The notes under the pieces were generated by a model. The model saw only the letters and a list, made by a program, of their open reading frames with translations, made no database searches and was not told where the DNA came from. A stretch of DNA of 64,000 nt, from positions 302,412,150 through 302,476,149 of the forward strand of contig NC_064619.1 in assembly GCF_023898315.1 (NCBI RefSeq), in the 5' to 3' direction. The stretch comes from Schistocerca nitens (lineage: Eukaryota > Arthropoda > Insecta > Orthoptera > Acrididae). The position numbers were made by a program, and so were the translations under genes. This document shows, in pieces, positions 22,313 through 34,634 of this stretch (its first letter is position 1; the number at the start of each line of letters is the position of its first letter).

Positions 22313-25300
22313 TGGTGAAATGCATTACACATAATCTTTACATCTTGTCGTCTGCGTTTACTATAATCATTGAGGAAAATGAATCATATCATGTATTTCC
22401 ACAGGGAAAGAATGACTGCCTTTTGAGGAATATTCAACAACTGCAGATGCAAATGTAGTTACGAAAATGGGTGATTGGTTTGCATTGGAGATATTACTAA
22501 AATTCTGTTTTACATAATCTCTCTAGATGTTTGTATAGAGTGTGAAAGAAATGAAAATTTTGTATTTTAGAATAAATTTATTAAAATTTTTATTCCATTT
22601 TCTGGTCGGAAGTATTGCCATCCGATTCACACAGCGCTTTTAGTGGACTGCACACAGTCTATCTATATATCAGTCCCCTGCGCCATCCTACTGTACCAAG
22701 AAGTACACTGAGTGTGGTTGTGGTGTTGTAGGTAATGAGGTGGAAGTCGTGATAGGCGACACCATGAGACATATCCACCGATAGTTTGTATGGAATCTTC
22801 GTTAAATTTACCAAATTTAATGCGGAATTCATACTCTGTGACATTTACTGATATTGAAACATCTCTGTGGAGTCGTTTCATAGACGCTTGTCTCACTGGA
22901 TTCTGTGCATCCTATTCTGTCCACCACCTGATTGCGGTTTAATTTATTAACTCTCCCAGAAAGACTGAGCAGTAAAACTAAGGCTTAGTAAATGATATTA
23001 TGTTTGATTTTTTTTAATGTTCCATAGGAAATCATGTCCTGTATTTATTACGGTTTTCCCTACACCCTACCACATGTGTGCGTGAATGTCACTGAATGAG
23101 TGTTTTTACGAGTGGTTGGGTTTCTGTTGTGGGGGACGCTGAGTTGGTTGTCGTCTGCTAGGAGCAGGTGATGTTTGCTTCTCGTCTGGAGGGTAGCACG
23201 GGATGACCAACTTAGGATCCCAGTACCTGGACAGAGAGGTTTATCCCTTTTAGTCTGAGGTTGGTATATCTGTCAGGTTGGTGGCGGAAGCCTACCCCTC
23301 TGGTGGCTTCCGTGGCACCGGTAGTTAGGCGAAGCTCGGTGGAGAAAGGACACTCTGCAGCTAGTGGTTGGTGAGTACAGTTCGTAGCTCCTAGAGAGGG
23401 TTTCTGCCTTGCCGAGTTAATTTTATTTCGTGACGGCGAAATCATTCTGCTATGGCACCATTAAAATTTCTTACATTTGCGCCTGGTTTAATGTCTAATT
23501 TCGGAACAGTTAACTCGTAATCAAGTTTACCACGAGCTGAAGTTCGGCCGTTCGTAAGCGGCAGGCGCGGATTCCATGTCGTATATCTACTATAGAAACT
23601 TTGCGAATCGGATAAACCTCTTTCCAAGCTAGTGCATGAACTATTTCTGTGGTGCGTATGTAGATGGAATGATTGAATTATTGTGTTCCACTTCCCTTTT
23701 GTGTGTTTTTTCCTTTTTAAATTTCGCTATTCTACCATTTTTTGGCGAATTATTTAGTTAAATTTTTCATTCAGGCACCAGTCATTTGTATTCATAGGAT
23801 GCGCATCAAATTCAGTAATGAAATAAATGTGCTACGTAAAAGATAAACTCTGCATCCTTTATCTTTCCCATTGATGCCAGTTTTCAAATTAATTTTCTAT
23901 TCCCTGATTTTTTTAAAGTTAATCTGTTGCTTTTGATGAACGAAAATGGGAAGGAAAACTCAATTTAATGAAACAAGCTCATTGATATACGACATACAAT
24001 GCTGTTCATCTTGTTAGTGTCTTTAAAAAAATTGCATTCTCATAATTAAATTCTTAATTTAATTGAACTGATAATTTCCAGTTCGGTCTTTTCTTATTTC
24101 TTAGGAAGGGCTTGGGCTGGTGGCGACCCTGTAATTTTTAAATTTGTAATTGTCCTTGTGAGGTGGCTTAACCAGAAATTGCGCACAAGGGTTACTTCTC
24201 CATTATTCTTGGTACGTAACGTATGTCGAGCCTTGGCTAGGATCCGTTTACAGTTCTACATACACACTTTACAATATGCCCATAAGGGGGCTATTGACTG
24301 TCACTTTATTTGTATGTCAGTTCATATACGAATTTTAGTTGACATTTGTGTTCTCTTCTGAGAACCCTTAAACTTAATTTAGTGGAGGGAGGCCTGGCAG
24401 AGACCCACTGCCTTGTCAGGATGGTGCTGTGGAAACTGTAGTGAGTCTTTTGGCCCCAATAATACATGATTATGAAGTTAACATTTACTGATTCTGATTT
24501 ACAGTTCAGTGTCTTCATGTCAGCCTCAGCTGACACCCCATGCCAATGACATGGTGGGATCTGCTGATTCCTGCGGTCAGCTCAGCTGGCTGTTGTCAAG
24601 GCCGCTACACAAGCAGTTCAGCCGAAGACTTGTGGGCTGCTGTCTGGCAGTCTCCACATGAACTCATAATGTGAGTGTGTGCTAGAGCATCCTTGATCCT
24701 GCTACTGAAGATGACAATGTCACACAATGACCTATCGTTGGGATGTACCATGTAGTCGGCTGATCCTGGCCCCACTGGACAGGTAGGCCCTTGCACCGAG
24801 AAGTGCTTGTAACGATGATCAGCAGCAGAGGCACCAGACGGCCCTCTCACCTGACAGTGACAATGATATTAGTGTGATAAGAACTGGAAGATGTACTGGT
24901 GCTGAAAGACCATCAGCCTCGCCATCAACAATGTGTAGGCAGTGGCAAATGTGAAGTCCCATGAGCAGCAGGTTGTGGTTAGCTGGATGTTGTCATCTCA
25001 GGAATGACAAGCAGTGGGTACTGGAACTTCCGATACATGTATGTCACAACACTGTAATAATCACAGAATAAAGTGCTTTGGTATGAACGCCATTGATCCC
25101 CATGATCAACTGTATTTAGAACTGGAGGACTGTGGTATTTATGGAAACAGGCGGAAGGTAACAACGTGAGGCTCCGTTCATTATGACCGAATGTGACGTG
25201 CTTCTCTACTAGTAGTCAGCAGTCCTCGTTCCACTGTGATTGCTTAACAATTTCTTATAGGTTCTTAAGTGTACTGTCAAGTCTCTAAAAGGTGCAACTG

Positions 25301-25335
25301 CATCTGAGATAAGGCTTGTTGCTTCACTTGCCAAG

Positions 25336-25338
<3 letters not shown>
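22313..25338. other. Unannotated, no gene seen
   Basis: Three kb without a recognisable frame or repeat. It could hold the 3' portion or an LTR of the decayed Gypsy element at 27.1-30.2 kb, which is read toward lower coordinates, but I could not find a matching partner repeat on the other side. Confidence 0.4.

Positions 25339-25372
<34 letters not shown>
25339..25372. repeat. (TC)n microsatellite
   Basis: About 34 bases of uninterrupted TC repeats, 31 bases upstream of a SINE. Confidence 0.97.
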
Positions 25373-25375
<3 letters not shown>

Positions 25376-25403
25376 GGTCATTTTGCTGAGTGTGTAACTT
25401 GTG

Positions 25404-25606
25404 GCCGGCCGGAAAGGCCGTGCGGTTCTAGGCGCTACAGTCTGGAGCCGAGCGACCGCTACGGTCGCAGGTTCGAATCCTGCCTCGGGCATGGATGTGT
25501 GTGAAGTCCTTAGGTTAGTTAGGTTTAATTAGTTCTAAGTTCTAGACGACTGATGACCTCAGAAGTTAAGTCGCATAGAGCTCAGAGCCATTTGAACCAT
25601 TTTTTT
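25404..25606 (+). mobile_element. tRNA-derived SINE, family 1, near full length
   Basis: The head GGCCGGCCGGAAAGGCCGTG runs into GCGGTTCTAGG, with a degenerate A-box region. A perfect B box follows (GGTTCGAATCC), then the family body and tail CCATTTGAACCATTTTTTT. Perfect 11-bp target duplications TGTAACTTGTG lie at 25393-25403 and 25607-25617. Transcribed by RNA polymerase III and dependent on LINE proteins supplied in trans (family knowledge). Confidence 0.93.
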
Positions 25607-25617
25607 TGTAACTTGTG

Positions 25618-27142
25618 TCTGGCGATTTGTGCCAATGTAGCAATATGTGCTCATGCATGTAATTGACTTACAGTGTTGATTGGTTATTTACCTGCATGGC
25701 TATGTTACCATCTCTGCCTGGTTTCGCTGTGGCTCCACTAACGTGAACTTAAGAAAAATTGTAATTTCTTCCCCTTTTCTGCTCTGTGGCATAACATTCT
25801 CATCGTCTAAGAGATTTGTCCTCAATTTTACTTTCTCTATCTGTTACTAAACTAGTCTGTAGATGTTTTATCTTTGCAGTTTAATAATATTCAGAGTTCA
25901 ATCCCTTGGTTGCTTCTCGAGCTGAAAAGTAGGGCTCTTAATCTTAGACTGTGTTAACTTAACTATCTAACTTTACATTGTCGTTCTGTTCTGCTTTCCT
26001 ACTACTAATAATACGCTTTACAGTTTGTATTCTTTATTCTTATCTCTAGTATGCGTCCATTCCATGGGTATTTGATGGATTGGTGATTTCGTTTGAATGG
26101 GATATTTTGCTTTTTAAGCATATGTAATCTGCACAAATGAGTACTAGAATCAGGAAGACAGTTCTTGTGGATGCACTAACAGTTATTATGTTTTGCTGAT
26201 GTTTCTCATGATATTGCAATTTTATCTTATGATGACATGGTTGGAGACCGTGGCTGTTATCTTGAAACAAATGTTGCTGTCTCAACACCATCAACATTTG
26301 TTCTCATGATATTGTTTTATATGTTGTAATATCTAGTCAATAGAAATCCTTCCATTTTCTGAGATTATCAATTCATTTATAGGTTGCAATTGAAGAGAAT
26401 CCAAGGTTTTGTTGTAGGAGGTAATGTAAAATGGTTCTTTCACCTAATACAACATTGGTCGAGAAAAGGTAATCGTCGCTGTTGATTTTCCGTTTCTGCA
26501 GCAGTTGACAATCACTGTTTCTGATGAAAATATGGAGATCTAATGATCCCATGTTACCTGTAAATGTGGCTGTGGGGCTAGTACTTCCCATTTACACTCT
26601 ACTGCTTCATTTTCCCAAGAAATTTTACATGCATGTTCGTCAATCTGAACTACCCTGTCTGGACAAGTGGTAGCACTCTCTCCAATTCAGTTGATTAGAT
26701 CTGCAGTGGACATAATAATAGATGAGTATTTTTTCGTTCTGCGACCAGTAACACTTCTTGAGTCTATATGTGCGCCTATTTATTGATTATGTCCCACTCA
26801 GCCAGATATGGATGGACTGTAAAACATCGATATCACTCGTTTATACCTACTACTGGAAATTATATGGTGAGGCATGAACTATCTCTGTCAGCATTAACTT
26901 TAAGAGTAGATATGCTATCTGTAAAAGTGTAGTACTATTATGCCCAAGATAATCTTTCTGGACATTATAACTGGTACACCACCTAAGAGAAAAGGAATTA
27001 TCATCAATACCCTCCCTCCTTTGGATCATTGTGTATCTACAGAATCAAAGATAAGCAAATAAAAATAATTTTAACCTAATTAACTAACATATATCCCAAC
27101 ATTAACCACATACACATGAAGGATAAAATGTGTAGACTCACC
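25618..27142. other. Unannotated, no gene seen
   Basis: AT-rich, short frames only. It is the expected 3' side of the decayed Gypsy element, but no LTR was recognised. Confidence 0.4.
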
Positions 27143-27835
27143 CTATTTTCCAGACCTAAATTCATATGGTACTTTATGTGTATCTTTTCCTTTGTTAGGC
27201 AACTTCTCCTTTTCTGCTAAGGATGAATGAACTTGCGGTAATGCGTCAGTCTCTCCTTTGAACGTCTTTAATCTATTCACATGTACTACAGGTGTCCCAG
27301 TCGGTATTTGTGTTACCGGCAAAGACATTTTGACGACCTGGGATGGTTCTAGATACTTCGTGAACTTCCTTGTTTTGCCCTTTTACATGTTAGAGTTTGC
27401 TAGCAATACACACTGCCCGATCCTGTATTGTGGTAGCTCACCTCCACTTTGCCCAGTGTGTTGCTGATTTTCCAAAGCCTGAGTGTTGGCAAGTTTTACC
27501 CCCTGCCAAACTTCTCTTAACCACTTTGCAATTTGTTTTACTGTGTCACCTTCTATCTCTAATTTTGGATGAATCACAGCAAAATGTGACGGAAGTAATT
27601 TGTATGGTGAAAGATCTGTTCCTGTTTGGAGTTTTGAATTATATGCACTCATTTCAACACTTAAATAGGTATCTCAGTCTACATGCTGGCTATTCAAGTA
27701 ATGGCTTTGCATTTTCTATATCGTGTGGTGAACTGTTTCCGTTCGTCCATTAGCATGCGGATGGAAAGGACTGGTACATAACTTCTTTGTTTGCAGTAGA
27801 CAGCATAACTGTTTCATCAGATAGGACACGAAGTT
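27143..27835 (-). pseudogene. Integrase C-terminal half, Gypsy element 3
   Basis: Minus frames at 27383-27652 and 27143-27328 read as the end of a Gypsy integrase (LQTGTDLSPYKLLPSHFAVI; GELPQYRIGQCVLLAN; then GTPVVHVNRLKTF). The phrase TSPFHPHANGRTE of the integrase core is readable at about 27740-27770 in another frame. Integrase inserts the cDNA into the host chromosome. Multiple frameshifts mean it is not functional. Confidence 0.8.
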
Positions 27836-27847
27836 AATCCCTTGGTC

Positions 27848-27974
27848 GGCGGAGGTTCGAGTCATCCCTCGGGCATGGGTGTGTGTGTTTGTCCGTAGGA
27901 TAATTTAGGTTAAGTAGTGTGTAAGCTGAGGGACTGATGAGCTTGGCCGTAAGATTTCACACCCACACACACCC
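27848..27974 (+). mobile_element. SINE fragment, family 3, inside integrase
   Basis: Begins GGCGGAGGTTCGAGTCATCC (B-box-like) and continues CTCGGGCATGGGTGTGTGTG, then GGATAATTTAGGTTAAGTAG. The body differs from family 1. Flanked by 12-bp duplications with one change: AATCCCTTGGTC (27836-27847) and AATCCATTGGTC (27975-27986). The duplicated bases belong to the integrase reading DQGINFVS, which fixes the insertion point. The head is 5'-truncated. Confidence 0.85.
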
Positions 27975-28439
27975 AATCCATTGGTCTGTGATTATGCCCA
28001 CTCATACATCTAATTTTATTAACCAGTTGTTTACCATTGCCTGTGTGACGATAGTAGCTTTCTGATCCAGAATCACGACCATTACTAGATATCTCGAAAG
28101 CGATCTGTCATCATGAGCACGTATTTATTACCAGCTGAAGTTTGTTGAAAGGTCCTAACACATCAATACTACCATTTGAAACTGTTTTTCAGCTGCTGGT
28201 AACCCCTGTAAATATCTTTTGACGGTTTAAATCTGCTCTTTGCACGCATGGGATGCAGTTTTTGACGTATTGTTCTACACCACTACGAATGTTTCCTATC
28301 AAAACCTGTTTGTATCTCATTTATAACTTGTCCTCCTACCCACATGACTTGATAATACTTGGTCATGCATCAGTTGTAATACTTCGGTTCTGAATGTTTT
28401 GGGAGGCACTATATGTGAACCCATTTTTGTGGACCTTTT

Positions 28440-28977
28440 CTATAAGCCCTCATGTGTTACAAACAGACGACAATTATTGACAACTGCCTGTGCTTTTTTC
28501 CAGCCTACTTGACTGTTACCTAATGCCTGTAATAAAGCTACTTTTCTTCTTAAAGTATCTGCAATTGTAAGCATTACTCCAGGCTTGTCACACTCTTTAT
28601 AATCAAGCTCACTCAATTTGAGTGCCCATCTTGTTAACTGATTTGAAGGTTCTCTTAGGCCTAACAAACACTTCAAGGATGCATGATCTGTTATCATCTT
28701 AAATTTCTGTCCATACAAATAACAATGAAAATAAGAAATTCCTCATATCACTTTTTCGGTTGATGAGTAATTTTTTCTCAGCCTCGTTTAATTGCCTAGC
28801 TGTGTATGTCGCCGGATGTTCCTTTCCATTGTAATTCTGACTCAGAATACAGCCTAATGGAGTGCTGCTAGCATTGCAGGAAAGTGTGAATGCCTTCTCA
28901 AAATCAGAGAATACTAACATAGGAATGATATCGATCTTTCCTTCAATTTCTGAAACGCTGCCTGATTTTGTGCTTCC
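28440..28977 (-). pseudogene. RNase H region of Gypsy element 3
   Basis: Two frames (28699-28920, 28440-28718) give FEKAFTLSCNASSTPLGCIL, HPATYTARQLNEAEK, then KMITDHASLKCLL and NQLTRWALKLSELDY. These are the connection and RNase H blocks of Gypsy pol. The expected ADALSR end is altered to ADTLRR. A frameshift splits the two frames. Confidence 0.85.
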
Positions 28978-29977
28978 TATTAAAACTTAACTGTCTTCTG
29001 ACGTCACCGATTTAATGGTTTTTCAGCAAATCCTTTTAACAAATTTACCATAATAATTGAAAAGGCCGAAAAATGATTGTAACTGTTTTGTTGTCCATGG
29101 TGTTACAAAATCACGTACAACTGATATGAGTGAGGGTTGTCCTTACTCCCTCTTGACTGATAATGTGCCTGAAGTAATTAACTTTTTTGTTTGAGCAAGA
29201 TGACGCTTCTCTATGCTGAGTGTAGGACGTGATGTTCTCAATCTGATGAACACTTCATCCAAGCATTTAGCATGCTCTTCTGTATTTCCTGAAGAAAAGA
29301 AGTATTATATTGTGAAGATACACCACACATATGTTTGGTTTCAGCTCATGAAGTACTCCCTCTAAGAAGCGTTGGAATGTAGCAGGAGCATTTTTGAATC
29401 CAAATAGTATCCTGTGGTATTATAACGATCGGAGGATGCTGTGAGTATTGTTTAGGCCTGTCTGCTGAACAAACTTCCAAGATGGTGATAACCACTTCTA
29501 AGATGCAGCGTCAAAATATATTTACATTGTCCCGTCTAATGTTTCCATGATGTTCGGGATTCGATACATCTCTGTTACAGTGCTCGCATTTAGGTAACTA
29601 TTGTCACAACAGAATCTGTACTTCTTGGTTACATAGGATGGATTTTTTGGTACAAAGACAACATTGGATGGTTAGGTACAATCGCTATATTCGATAATAC
29701 TTTTAGTTAGCTGTTGATCTACAAATTCATCTACCATTGATGGTAGGTACTTTGCTATTTTGTACAGTTTCTTGTGTATTGGTGTGTTATCGCCTGTTGG
29801 AATGCGATGTTGCGTTACGGATGTTGCTGGCAGTGGCCCTTCTGAGTTAAACAAATCTGAGTATTCTAATAACAATGTTTCCTTGGCTTCCCATTCACTG
29901 TCTTTCAAGTGACTAATCTTAGCACATAGTGCACATATACTGACAATTTCATTCAATATTGGTATCATCCTCATCAA
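28978..29977 (-). pseudogene. Reverse transcriptase of Gypsy element 3
   Basis: The upstream block (29672-29977) reads QHRIPTGDNTPIHKKLYKIA, the primer-grip-proximal fingers region. Further down, FGFKNAPATFQRFLEGVL is clear at about 29350-29400. The catalytic box reads YLHN (about 29320) where functional copies have YLDD or YVDD, so both aspartates are lost. Many frameshifts are present. Confidence 0.83.
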
Positions 29978-30194
29978 GTATCTCTGAAGTTGCTACTATT
30001 AACCCTTTTGGGAGACTCATTTCGTCCATCCAAAAGCTGCCTACTGCAACAATAAATTCATTTACATTTCTTACGTGTGGTACACTTACGCGTATAAAAC
30101 AATGCCTTTCAGCTAATGCTTCATTATTCTGTTGTGGGTCAACCACATGCAGTACTCGTTCTGGTGTGTCAACAGCCACGTTTATCCAAATCAA
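29949..30194 (-). pseudogene. Protease-linker fragment, Gypsy element 3
   Basis: An 81-residue frame (MIWINVAVDTPERVLHVVDP, then CFIRVSVPHVRNVNEFIVAV) directly upstream of RT. Position and style suit the end of the protease region, but the DTG/DSG active-site block is not visible, so this is mainly assigned by context. Confidence 0.45.
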
Positions 30195-31299
30195 TTTCCC
30201 AGTACCAGCTGGTACTTTGTTATGCGAAACTATTTTTAATGCACGTGTTCACAGTTCAGTTGGTGACATCCTAGCAGTTTGTGTATCTAGAAACATTTGC
30301 AGCTGTTGGAGCCATTGGAAATGAATTCCCGCTAAGTTCAACTTTACGCTGCCAAAAATCAATTTTGGCATGAAGCCTCTCCAGGTAGTCATCCGAGAAT
30401 CGCGGAATATCCGTCTCACAGTTGGCAACATTTTCAGATGCTCACGAAATCCTTTAGTTCCTATCTTATAACTGAGCTGTGTTGTGCGTGCGTGTGTGTG
30501 TGTGTGTGTGAGTTTCCTTAAGCTGTTTGTGTTGCGTTGTCTGTAAAGTTCCTTTAATGTGTTAAATAATGTGGCGTTGCAGAGTGTAGCGTTTTCATTT
30601 AAAACTTGTTGGCCTTCTGCTATTGCCTTCTGTATGTGGAAGTACTCGACTAACAGTCTCAGGTAAAATCTGATGAAGACGAGCCACTTTGTCGAAATAT
30701 TGTGCAAGTACGACACTAATATCCGGCAGAACACGTGACTCCTCAATGTGCGGAATTCTTTTTCTTATTTTGGCCCGTGCTACCACTCCCTAAATATGGA
30801 ATGCTATTTTTTACACCCTGTATTTTTGTTATTGAACAATATTTCAGGGTCAGAAGGTGAGACTAATTGACAATGCTAGAATATTTCAATACAAAGATAC
30901 CTAATTCTATGTACGCTGTGAACAGAATTTTAGAAGTCATAGAGTTTTTTTTAACGATTACGTCCTATAGCGTGACGTATGTTCAATGGAACTGAACTGG
31001 AGCACAAGTAAACAAAAATGTCGAAATATGTGAGTAACTGCATGAAATAAGTAACTTCAGAAAACGGATTGAAAGTGTGTGCAAACTATAAAGCCATTTA
31101 AAAGAAATACTGGCGTCGTATTGCTTGAGTGGGGCATGAACTTGGGAAGGTCGAAATGTATGTTTGACTTGAAATTAGTGACAACGGAAGCGACCAGGAC
31201 ACTGAAGTTATAACATCTACCGAATAGCAAAGGAAATTCTGCAAATGCAACAGAGTCTACTGATACGCCACATGAGACAAAAATTTATCGATTTAAAAA
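30195..31299. other. Unannotated between Gypsy element 3 and LINE A
   Basis: Contains a (GT)n run at 30486-30511 and two overlapping minus frames (30249-30746, 30595-30786) of unknown identity. The second contains VLPDISVVLAQYFDKVARLH, which I do not recognise. It may be leftover retroelement sequence upstream of the Gypsy pol. Nothing firm. Confidence 0.35.
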
Positions 31300-31384
31300 T
31301 CTACATCTAGATGGATACTCTGCAAATCACATTTAAGTGTCTGGCAGAGTGTTCATCCAACCACCTTCACAGTTCTCTATTATT

Positions 31385-31680
31385 CTAATCTCGTATAGCG
31401 CGCGGAAAGAATGAACACCTATATCTTTCCGTAAGAGCTCTGATTTCCCTTATTTGATCGTGGTGATCGTTTCTCCCTATGTAGGTCGGTGTCAACAGAA
31501 TATTTTCGCACTCAGAGGAGAAATTTGGTGATTGGAATTTCGTGAGAAGATTCCGTCGCAACGAAAAACGCCTTTGTTTTAATGATGTCCAGTCCAAATC
31601 CTGTATCATTTCAGAGACACTCTTTCCCATATTTCGCTATAATACAAAACGTGCTGCCCTTATTTGGACTTTTTCGATGT
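31385..31680 (-). pseudogene. C-terminal region of LINE A polyprotein
   Basis: The frame gives TSLKQRRFSLRRNLLTKFQS, ENILLTPTYIGRNDHHDQIR and EIRALTERYRCSFFPRAIRD. The same blocks occur at the end of LINE B (59880-60067: LLPPTYTSRGDHDCKIREIR, ending TIRDWNRKGR), so LINE A and LINE B are relatives. Confidence 0.85.
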
Positions 31681-32157
31681 ACTCCGTCAGTCCTATCTGC
31701 TAAGGCAGCAGTATTCTAAAAGAGGACGGACAAGCGTAGTGTAGGCAGTCTCCTTAGTGGATCTGTTACATTTTCTAAGCGCCCTGCCAATAAAACACAG
31801 TCTTTGGTCAGCCTTGCCCACAACATTTTCTGTGTGTTCGTTCCAATTTAGGTTGTTCCATGTTGTCATTATGCTTTTTTCTAATAAAAGGTCAAACCTT
31901 TATTTGTAGAGCTTAAATCTACTGCACTAATCTGCCATATTAGAATCCAGGGATTAATGGTAATTCTGAGTAACTATGTTCTGCAGGTGTTCCTAGAAAT
32001 TTAGTTGAATTTACGGCTTTTATATTTGACTGATTTATCGTGTAACCGAAGTTTAACGGTTACTTTTAGCACTCATGTGGATGACCTCACACTTTTCGTT
32101 ATTTATGGTCAACTGCCAATTTTCGCACCATTCAGATATCTTTTCTAAATCGTTTTG

Positions 32158-32217
32158 CAGTTTGTTTTGATCTTATGATGGCTTTATCAGTTTGTTTTGA
32201 TCTTCTGATGACTTTAT
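32158..32217. repeat. 30-bp tandem duplication in LINE A
   Basis: CAGTTTGTTTTGATCTTATG plus ten bases is repeated directly (32158-32187 and 32188-32217) with two differences, downstream of the RT motif on the coding strand. Confidence 0.9.
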
Positions 32218-32239
32218 TAGTCAATAAACGACAGCGTCA

Positions 32240-33400
32240 TGTGCAAGCAACCTAAGACGGCTGCTCAGGTTGTCTCCCAAATTGTTTATATAGATAAGGA
32301 ACAGTAAAGGGCCTATAACACTACCTTGGGGAACGCCAGAAATCACTTCTGTTTTGCTCGATGACTTTCCGTCAATTACTATGAACTGTGACCTCTCTGA
32401 CAGGAAGTCACAAATCCAGTCACTATAAGCCGCTTGTGTGGTACAGTGTCAAAAGCCTTCTGGAAATCCAGAAATACGGAATCAATCTGAAATCCCTTGT
32501 CAATAGCACTCACCACTTCATGCGAATAAAGAGCTAATTGTGTTTCACAGGAACGATGTTTTCTAAACCCATGTTGACTGTGTGTCAATAGACTATTTTC
32601 TTCAAGGTAATTCATAATGTTCGAATACAATATATGTTCTAGAAACCTGCTGCATACCGACGTTAATGACACGGGCCGGTAATTAAGAGGATTAATCCTA
32701 CTACCTTTCTTGAATATTGGTGTGACCTGTGCAACTTTCCAGTCTTTGGGTACGGATCTTTCGTCGAGCGAACGGTTGTATATGATTGTGAAGTATGGAG
32801 CTAATGCATCAGCATACTCTAAAAGGAACCTAACTGGTATACAGTCTGGACGAGAAGACTTACTTTTATTAAGTGATTTAAGTTGCTTCACTACTCCGAG
32901 GATGTTTACTTCTACATTACTCATGTTGGCAGCTGTTCTTGATTCTAATTCTGGAACATTTACTTCCTCTTCTTTTGTGAAGGCATTTCGGAAGGCTGCG
33001 CTTAGTAACTCTGCTTGGCTGCACTGTCTTCGATAGTATATCCATTGCTATCGCGCAGATAAGGTATTGATTGTTTCTTGCCACTAACATATTTCACATA
33101 CGACCAGAATATCTTTGGATTTTCTGCCAGGTTTCGAGACAAAGTTTAGTTGTGGAAACTACTATAAAAATCTCGCATTGAAGTCCGCGCTAAGTTTCGA
33201 GCTTTTGTAAAATATTGCCAATCTAGGAGATTTTGCGTCTTTTTAAATTTGGCATGTTTGTGTCGTTGTTTCTGCAGTAGTGTTCTGACCCGTTTTGTGT
33301 ACCAAGAAGGATCAGCTCCGTCGTCTGTTAATTTATGTGGTATAAATCTCTCAATTGCTGCCGACAGTATTTCTCTGAATTCAAGCCACATCTGGTCTAC
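32240..33400 (-). pseudogene. Reverse transcriptase of LINE A
   Basis: The frame 32379-32924 gives RPDCIPVRFLLEYADALAPY, NYRPVSLTSV, SQHGFRKHRSCETQLALY and VFLDFQKAFDTVPHKRLI, which are conserved RT blocks. The pre-RT segment lies at 33146-33391 (WYTKRVRTLLQKQRHKHAKF). Past a frame break, EVISGVPQGSVIGPLLFLIY is readable at about 32310-32350. The catalytic box reads LLAHDAVVY at about 32240, where LINE B has LFADDAVVY, so the first catalytic Asp is His. Confidence 0.88.
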
Positions 33401-33438
33401 AGTTATATCATTAATTTGGAAGGAGTGTAGATTGTCTC

Positions 33439-34206
33439 TCAGGAAGGCGTCAAGTGAATTTTTATCTGCTTTTTTGAATAGGTATATTTTTGGAGGATTT
33501 GGAGGTTACAATATTCAATCTCGCTACGACAACCCTGTGTTTTACAAACGTTTAGTATTCGCGTGGGCTCATGAACTAACTGATCGAAATAATTTTCAGA
33601 GAATGCGTTTAGCACAATTTCGGATGATGTCATGCGTACCTCCGGAATTAAACATGTATTTTCGCCAGAACATCGAGGATAAATTAAAGTCACCACCAAC
33701 TATAATCGTATGAGTCGGGTACGTGTTTGAAACCAAACTCAAGTTTTCTTTGAACCTTTAAGCAACTGTATCATCTGAATTGAGAGGTCGGTAAAAGGAT
33801 CCAATTATTATTTTATTCCGGTTGCCAACAATGACCTCTGCCCATACTAACTCACTTCAATTTCGCGACAAGATAAACTACTACTAATAGCAACGAACAA
33901 GACACCGCCAACCATGTTTAGCCTATCCTTTTGGAACACCGTTAGGTTCTTCGAAAAAATTTCGGCTGAGCTTATATCCGGCTTTAGCCAGCTTTCAGTG
34001 CCTATAACGATTTGAGCATCAGTGCTTTCTATTAGCGCTTGGAGCTCTGGTACTTTCCCAACACAGCTACGAAAATTTACAACTGTTACACCGGTGGTTC
34101 CTGTATCTACGTTCTTCCTATGTTCGGCCTGCACCCTCTCTGACTGAAGCCCTTCTTGTGTTTTCCCGAGACCCTCTAATCTAAAACGCCGCCCAGTCCA
34201 CGCCAC
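33439..34206 (-). pseudogene. AP-type endonuclease region of LINE A
   Basis: The block 33847-34206 contains VNFRSCVGKVPELQALIEST and IVIGTESWLKPDISSAEIFS, the N-terminal catalytic region of LINE endonucleases (the TESWL glutamate). The block 33439-33699 continues with SENYFDQLVHEPTRILN, the domain's C-terminal part. The enzyme nicks target DNA to prime reverse transcription. Frame breaks separate the two. Confidence 0.85.
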
Positions 34207-34634
34207 ACAGCCCCTGCTACCCGTGTAGCCGCCTCCTGCGTATAGTGGACAGCTGATCTATTCAGCGGAATCCGAAACCCAACCACCCTTTGGCGCAAGT
34301 TGAGGAATCTGCAGCCTACACGGTCGCAGAACCGCCTGAGCCTCTGATTCAGACCCTCCACTTGGCTCTGTACCAGAGGTCCGCAATCGGTCCTGTCGAC
34401 TGTGCTGCAAATGGTCGGCTCTGTTTTCATCTTGCAAGCAAGACTGGCAGCCTTTACCACTTTTATTAGACGCTGGAAACCAGAGAGAATCTCTTCTGAT
34501 CCAAAGTGACACATATCATTGGTACCGACGTGAGCAACCACCTGCAGTTGGCTGCACCATGTGATCTTCATGGCATCCGGGAGGACGCGTTCCATATCTG
34601 AAATTATTGCACCCGGTATGCACACGGAGTGCAC
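34176..34634 (-). pseudogene. ORF1-like protein with an SGNH/esterase motif, LINE A
   Basis: A 152-residue frame upstream of the endonuclease and overlapping it by about 30 bases. It contains VVAHVGTNDMCHFGSEEIL and later FLNLRQRVVGFR and SAVHYTQEAA. GTND resembles block III and the later His resembles the catalytic His region of SGNH hydrolases, which CR1-clade ORF1 proteins often carry (family knowledge). The N-terminal part with the nucleophile Ser is not readable here, so the copy is truncated or shifted. Confidence 0.7.

Larger units (their letters stand above)
27143..30194 (-). mobile_element. Decayed Gypsy-like pol, element 3
   Basis: From high to low coordinates the minus strand gives pieces in the canonical Gypsy order: protease-like N-terminal part, RT, RNase H and integrase. 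All are frameshifted and one SINE interrupts integrase. Neither gag nor a pair of LTRs could be recognised, so the boundaries given are only the limits of recognisable pol. Confidence 0.8.

Noticed and set aside
25440..25490. tRNA-like boxes in the SINEs as possible tRNA genes
   Set aside because: The A and B boxes belong to SINE heads repeated across the window with target duplications. No complete cloverleaf with matching acceptor stem is seen.
30249..30786. Minus-strand frames upstream of Gypsy element 3 as its gag
   Set aside because: No capsid-like or nucleocapsid motif is visible, and part of one frame is a (GT)n repeat. Left unassigned.
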